The notes beneath the pieces were generated by a model. It searched no databases, was not told where the DNA came from, and saw nothing but the letters and a program-made list of their open reading frames with translations. Below, piece by piece: positions 60,725-64,000 of a DNA stretch of 64,000 bases (positions are counted from its first letter, which is position 1; each line of letters starts with the position of its first letter). The DNA comes from Alkalihalobacterium sp048323755. Lineage in GTDB: Bacteria; Bacillota; Bacilli; Bacillales; Bacillaceae_F. The stretch spans positions 434,001-498,000 of the forward strand of contig NZ_JBLWFS010000001.1 in the NCBI RefSeq assembly GCF_048323755.1, given 5' to 3'. Made by a program: the position numbers and the translations under genes.

Positions 60725-61012
60725 ATGGTTCGGGTACAAGGCTTGAGCTTTGAAATTATAGAAGACGTCCGCAATGGCTGGAATGAAGAAGAATTCATCG
60801 AGCGTTATAGTGACGTTTTAAATAAATATGATTATATTGTAGGCGACTGGGGATACAGTCAGCTTCGCTTAAGAGGGTTTTTCGAAGACGCTAATAAAAA
60901 GTCCAATTATGAAAATAAAATAAGTACGCTTTCCGAATATTTATATGAATACTGTAATTTCGGTTGTCCTTATTTTGTATTAAAGCGAGTAAAAGAAGGG
61001 CGTAAAAATTAG
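60725..61012 (+). CDS. yutD: YutD family protein (DUF1027)
   Basis: A 95-residue conserved Bacillota protein of unknown function with the signature FEIIEDVRNGWNEEEFIERYSD, DYIVGDWGYSQLRLRGFFED and C-terminal CNFGCPYFVLKRV. AAGGTGGG precedes the ATG at 60725; an in-frame TTG is directly before it. No membrane or catalytic motif recognised. Confidence 0.88.
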   Translation: MVRVQGLSFEIIEDVRNGWNEEEFIERYSDVLNKYDYIVGDWGYSQLRLRGFFEDANKKSNYENKISTLSEYLYEYCNFGCPYFVLKRVKEGRKN

Positions 61013-61175
61013 TATAGAACACCTAGGGTCGTATATTGTCGGGGGCGGATAAGAAACAGCACAATTAGGATCTACCCAGTAAAACAAACTTAGGATCATA
61101 AAGTGTCTGCTTGTGATTATCAAGTACTGTTTGACTGATAAAATAATGTACATAAATAAAAAATATAACTTGATA

Positions 61176-61210
61176 AAAACAGTGAGGAATCAAGTTCCTC
61201 ACTGTTTTGT
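61176..61210. terminator. Bidirectional terminator
   Basis: AAAACAGTGAGGAA-TCAAG-TTCCTCACTGTTTT, perfect 14-bp stem with T-runs on both strands, serving the minus-strand gene at 61214 and possibly yutD. Confidence 0.88.
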
Positions 61211-61213
61211 TGT

Positions 61214-61522
61214 TTACTTGCTCGTATAGGGTGGTTCTTCGTTTTTATCAGGATCATCGTGAGTGGGGTGAGCACCTGGGAATTGACGTGGTAAGTTTTG
61301 GTGAAGTGATTTAAATTCATAGTTAAATGCACTGTAACTGCGTTGACCTTCACGCCAAGGAGTACTTTTTCCTAATGGACGATCAATTGGAGAACCATAT
61401 GGGCCATCGGGCAATGTTTCTGGAAAGATAAAGTTACGCTGTGTCTCGACATTTGAAAAGTCAGTGTACGACGCTTCGGTTGGTTGTTCTTTATCTTTTC
61501 TTTGCGGGTGTTGTTCATCCAT
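61214..61522 (-). CDS. Conserved Bacillus protein of unknown function, 102 aa
   Basis: A soluble, Pro/Gln/Asp-rich 102-residue protein with segments TDFSNVETQRNFIFPETLPDGPYGSP, STPWREGQRSYSAFNYE and the C-terminal LPRQFPGAHPTHDDPD. Relatives in Bacillus are labelled only cytosolic protein. GGAGGTGG precedes the ATG. It looks largely unstructured; no catalytic motif is seen. Confidence 0.75.
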   Translation of the reverse strand: MDEQHPQRKDKEQPTEASYTDFSNVETQRNFIFPETLPDGPYGSPIDRPLGKSTPWREGQRSYSAFNYEFKSLHQNLPRQFPGAHPTHDDPDKNEEPPYTSK

Positions 61523-61732
61523 AATATAACCACCTCCTATGGTTAGAGTACCCTAAGAGGTGGTTTTTAGCCTTATAGTGGATGTTCAAATAGTCCGGGA
61601 AAATGGCTGCCGAATAGGAACTTCGACGAAGGACCCGACGTCGTCTCCAATTGAGGTTCCTTCGTAAGACCAACTACAGAAAGACCCTTACTAAGCCGTC
61701 CCAACCCATCTAGTTTTTAGTTACAGCAAAAA

Positions 61733-61919
61733 TTAGAGCACTGAGAGGCCCTTATTTAAGTAAAAATCGAAGTTTTGAGTAGCTAAGAGCACTGAGAAGC
61801 CCTTATTTGCTAAAGAATAGCTATTTTGAACTGAAATTAGATCAAATAAGGGTCCTGGAGTTCCCTAAAGTACAAAAAATACTAATTTTAATGAAAATAA
61901 GGGCCTGTGAGTTCCATTA
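61733..61919. repeat. R1 interspersed element F
   Basis: Direct units GAGCACTGAGAGGCCCTTAT (61735 on) and GAGCACTGAGAAGCCCTTAT (61786 on), inverted AAATAAGGGTCCTGGAGTTC (61844 on) and AAATAAGGGCCTGTGAGTTC (61895 on). Sister of element A. The flanking 61600-61720 stretch contains partial inverted blocks (GGAACTTCGACGAAGG / GGTTCCTTCG) of unknown nature. Confidence 0.88.
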
Positions 61920-61968
61920 AAATGTTCTCCACACAGCACTCATGAGTATAAAGGCTTTCCCCGCTATG

Positions 61969-62235
61969 TTACATCATTTCCTGCAGGAACGAGCGAAGCT
62001 CCTCTGCATCTTCATCATTCAGCTTGTAAACATACTCTAGATAACCAGGCTCATCTAAATCGTCTTGTCCGATAATCGCAAAACGGTTAGATTGCATATC
62101 TAAAATAAGCTGCTTTCCGTAATGTCGAGTAGTTTTTACGATGGCGAGATCAAAGCGTTGATTTTCGCCCATAAAACTTACATATCGTGTTTTCGTTGCT
62201 TCTTCATCATCATATAAGAAAAAACGTTCTGCCAT
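61969..62235 (-). CDS. DUF3055 family protein
   Basis: An 88-residue conserved Bacillus protein with FFLYDDEEATKTRYVSFMGENQRFDLAIVKT and KLNDEDAEELRSFLQEM. Function unknown. GAGGTGAT precedes the ATG, which lies 12 nt after the glpX stop, so it is co-transcribed with glpX. Confidence 0.8.
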   Translation of the reverse strand: MAERFFLYDDEEATKTRYVSFMGENQRFDLAIVKTTRHYGKQLILDMQSNRFAIIGQDDLDEPGYLEYVYKLNDEDAEELRSFLQEMM

Positions 62236-62247
62236 TTTTTATCACCT

Positions 62248-63222
62248 CTATGAGTTATGCATTTGTAAATGCGGTTTGTATTCTAAGTGATGATGCGCCT
62301 TGATATATCGAACAGTCTTTGTTTTGGCACGCATCACGATCGAATCGGTTTCAACTAAATCGCCGCCTAAAAAGCGGACACCTTGAAGTAATTCCCCAGA
62401 AGAGACGCCAGTTGCAGCAAAAATGGCATCGTCGCCACGCACGAGATCATCAAGCATTAAAATTTGATGTGGATCTTCAAGTCCCATTCGTTTACAGCGT
62501 TCAAACTCCGTATCGTCTTGTGGTTTAAGACGAGCTTGCATGTCGCCACCAAGCGCTTTAATGGCAGCAGCAGAGATAACCCCCTCAGGAGCGCCGCCGA
62601 TACCAACAAATAGGTCAATCCCTGTATGCGGTAATGCTGTAGCGATGGAAGCACCAACATCTCCGTCTCCAAACAATTTCACACGTGCTCCCTTTTGACG
62701 AACTCTTTCAATCAGTTCAGCATGGCGTTCGCGTTCTTGGATGATGACGGTTACATCGTGAATTCGCTTGTTAGTCATTTTGGCAATAATGTCGATCGTT
62801 TTTTCAATCGGATCATCAATGCGGACAAGGCCTGCAGCTTTAGGACCAACTGCGATTTTTTCCATATACATATCAGGTGCATGAAGTAATGTTCCTTTAT
62901 CTGCAACAGCGATAACAGCCATCGCATTAGGATGTCCTTTAGCAACAATACTCGTACCTTCAAGCGGGTCTACTGCAATATCTACTTCAGGTCCATTTCC
63001 ACTACCAACTTTTTCACCTATATAAAGCATTGGTGCTTCATCTAATTCGCCTTCACCAATGACAACTTCGCCTTTGCAATTGACGGAATCAAACATGGCA
63101 CGCATCGCAGTTGTAGCCGCATCATCTGCTTCATTTTTCTTCCCGCGGCCAAGCCATTGTGCTGATGCAAGAGCAGCTGCTTCTGTTACTCGGACGATCT
63201 CTAGTGCAAGTTCACGATCCAA
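62248..63222 (-). CDS. glpX: Fructose-1,6-bisphosphatase, class II (GlpX)
   Basis: Dephosphorylates fructose-1,6-bisphosphate in gluconeogenesis. The 324-residue class II enzyme has GRGKKNEADDAATTAMR, VIGEGELDEAPMLYIGE (metal-binding acidic residues), DIAVDPLEGTS and GIGGAPEGVISAAAIKALGG. The start is TTG with GGAGGAG upstream. It directly opposes the glycolytic flux set by the CggR operon in this window. The downstream DUF3055 gene shares the transcript. Confidence 0.96.
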   Translation of the reverse strand: MDRELALEIVRVTEAAALASAQWLGRGKKNEADDAATTAMRAMFDSVNCKGEVVIGEGELDEAPMLYIGEKVGSGNGPEVDIAVDPLEGTSIVAKGHPNAMAVIAVADKGTLLHAPDMYMEKIAVGPKAAGLVRIDDPIEKTIDIIAKMTNKRIHDVTVIIQERERHAELIERVRQKGARVKLFGDGDVGASIATALPHTGIDLFVGIGGAPEGVISAAAIKALGGDMQARLKPQDDTEFERCKRMGLEDPHQILMLDDLVRGDDAIFAATGVSSGELLQGVRFLGGDLVETDSIVMRAKTKTVRYIKAHHHLEYKPHLQMHNS

Positions 63223-63396
63223 TGTATTCTCCTCCAGTTCTAAAGCTCTTTATATGTTTAGTCATGTTTAATCATAACAAAATCAACAATAATAAGGAAA
63301 TAGTATGGAACAAATATCGAAAAAAATAAATCAGGGTCTAGGATATGAAATGAATATGTTATACTAATGAATAGAGACAGTTGGTACTTTTTATGT

Positions 63397-63596
63397 AAAA
63401 AAAGGCTGTTTTCCTAAACTTTGTTGCTTTTGGACCGTTTTTTGAAAATAAAATAGCCTTTTCAAGACAATTTCATTTTTCTGAACGACTATTTTATTTT
63501 CAAAAGCTTCACGCTATGCGAGAAGAGCCAAGCATTCGCTTGGCTTACGGTCCAAAAGCACGGAGCAAGAATCTTTGTAAAAAGAGCCAAAAAAAT
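63397..63596. mobile_element. MITE-like foldback element
   Basis: About 200 bp, non-coding, with nested inverted repeats: TGCTTTTGGACCGT (63425-63438) exactly complementary to ACGGTCCAAAAGCA (63547-63560), and GAAAATAAAATAG (63444-63456) to CTATTTTATTTTC (63489-63501). Outer ends AAAGGCTGTTTT... and ...TAAAAAGAGCC pair imperfectly, and a hairpin GCCAAGC-ATTC-GCTTGGC lies inside. It ends about 20 bp before the yutE start. No transposase and no clear target duplication. Confidence 0.6.
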
Positions 63597-63617
63597 AAGA
63601 ACATCGGGTGATCAAAA

Positions 63618-64000
63618 ATGTATTTTGTAGACCGTGAAAAAATTGAAAATACGTTAAATCATATTGAAGTCTTACTTAGTAGATACCGAAATCAGTCAAC
63701 ATGGGATTCTGTAATAGAAAAGCTAGCACTAGAAAGAATTGGGCATAATTTAATTGAGTCAATTATTGATGTAGGAAATGCGATGATTGATGGCTTTATT
63801 ATGAGAGATCCCGGAAGCTATGAGGATATTATCGATATTCTCGAAGACGAGAAAGTAGTAGAAGCAAGCGTAGCTGAACAGTTAAGACATGTTATTCGCT
63901 TCCGGAAGCCACTCGTACAAGCTTATGTAACTGTTGACCATAGTCAACTGCTCAACATATTAGAGGGGAATGTAGCAGCGATTGAAGCGTTCCCAGGAGC
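63618..64000 (+). CDS. yutE: YutE, DUF86/HepT-like protein (5' part)
   Basis: 127 codons are visible, open to the window end. The sequence MYFVDREKIENTLNHIEVLL...GNAMIDGFIMRDPGSYEDIIDIL matches Bacillus YutE, a HepT-like helical protein. HepT toxins carry an R-x4-6-H-x-Y motif; here the position reads RFRKPLVQAY with Gln for His, and no MntA-type nucleotidyltransferase is adjacent in the visible part. A toxin role is therefore not supported. The ATG is preceded only by a weak GGGTG. Confidence 0.85.
   Translation, partial: MYFVDREKIENTLNHIEVLLSRYRNQSTWDSVIEKLALERIGHNLIESIIDVGNAMIDGFIMRDPGSYEDIIDILEDEKVVEASVAEQLRHVIRFRKPLVQAYVTVDHSQLLNILEGNVAAIEAFPG

Noticed and set aside
63618..64000. HepT toxin of a HepT-MntA toxin-antitoxin pair
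   Set aside because: The motif histidine is Gln (FRKPLVQAY), B. subtilis YutE has the same form, and no nucleotidyltransferase antitoxin is adjacent in the visible sequence.

Overview
The window is a low-G+C Bacillota chromosome segment. Gene content and order match Bacillus subtilis neighbourhoods closely: crh/clpP, rpoN-cggR-gap-pgk-tpi-pgm-eno, secG-est-rnr-smpB-ssrA, fadNAE-yusI-gcvH, metNIQ, sufCDSUB, the yun block and the yut block. A Bacillaceae spore-former is the best fit, because coat proteins, YunB, LytH and a YhcN/YlaJ-type lipoprotein are all present. A lysine-box NhaC-type carrier and an SNF-type Na+ symporter hint at an alkaliphilic or halotolerant lineage; that is inference. 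No rRNA, tRNA, CRISPR array, prophage or intact IS was seen.

Layout. 1-1485: crh 3' end, clpP (minus) with a CtsR operator, and the rpoN leader with a cre site. 1486-10577: rpoN, a glutaredoxin-like gene, then the CggR-controlled lower-glycolysis operon. 10795-16139: secG, esterase, RNase R, SmpB and tmRNA. 16186-23294: an accessory stretch with a NERD protein, an MFS pump, an HD-GYP protein, the cadCA metal-resistance pair and yusU. 23472-31980: two spore coat genes, the FadR-controlled fadNAE beta-oxidation operon, yusI, gcvH, yusG and a DUF4395 gene. 32458-43773: an MFS carrier, SAM-riboswitch metNIQ, yurZ, a small ORF and sufCDSUB. 44165-53247: a nuclease-like/wHTH orphan, yunF-E-D-C, a second HD-GYP gene, thyA-dfrA and yunB. 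53343-57249: lysine-riboswitch NhaC-type carrier and the metP/metS symporter pair. 57555-64000: lytH, lipA, yutC, yutD, three minus-strand genes ending in glpX, and the start of yutE.

How genes work together. CggR senses glycolytic flux and controls gap-eno. GlpX supplies the opposing gluconeogenic step. FadR-boxed fadNAE feeds acetyl-CoA. LipA and GcvH share lipoyl chemistry, and LipA depends on the SUF Fe-S machinery. ThyA and DfrA form the dTMP/folate cycle. RNase R, SmpB and tmRNA form the ribosome-rescue set.

The most unusual content is non-coding. Six dispersed intergenic elements of about 185 bp share one design: two direct ~24-bp units followed by two inverted units (consensus about GNACTGAGAGGCCCTTATTT). 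They fall into sister subfamilies, which suggests the four-unit module spreads as a whole. There is also a 20-bp-period tandem repeat at two loci, self-complementary 13-mers of form GGTRCCWGGYACC with matched changes in both half-sites, a Bacillus-type interspersed repeat, and a MITE-like foldback before yutE. All coordinates, alignments and hairpins were worked out by eye from the sequence.
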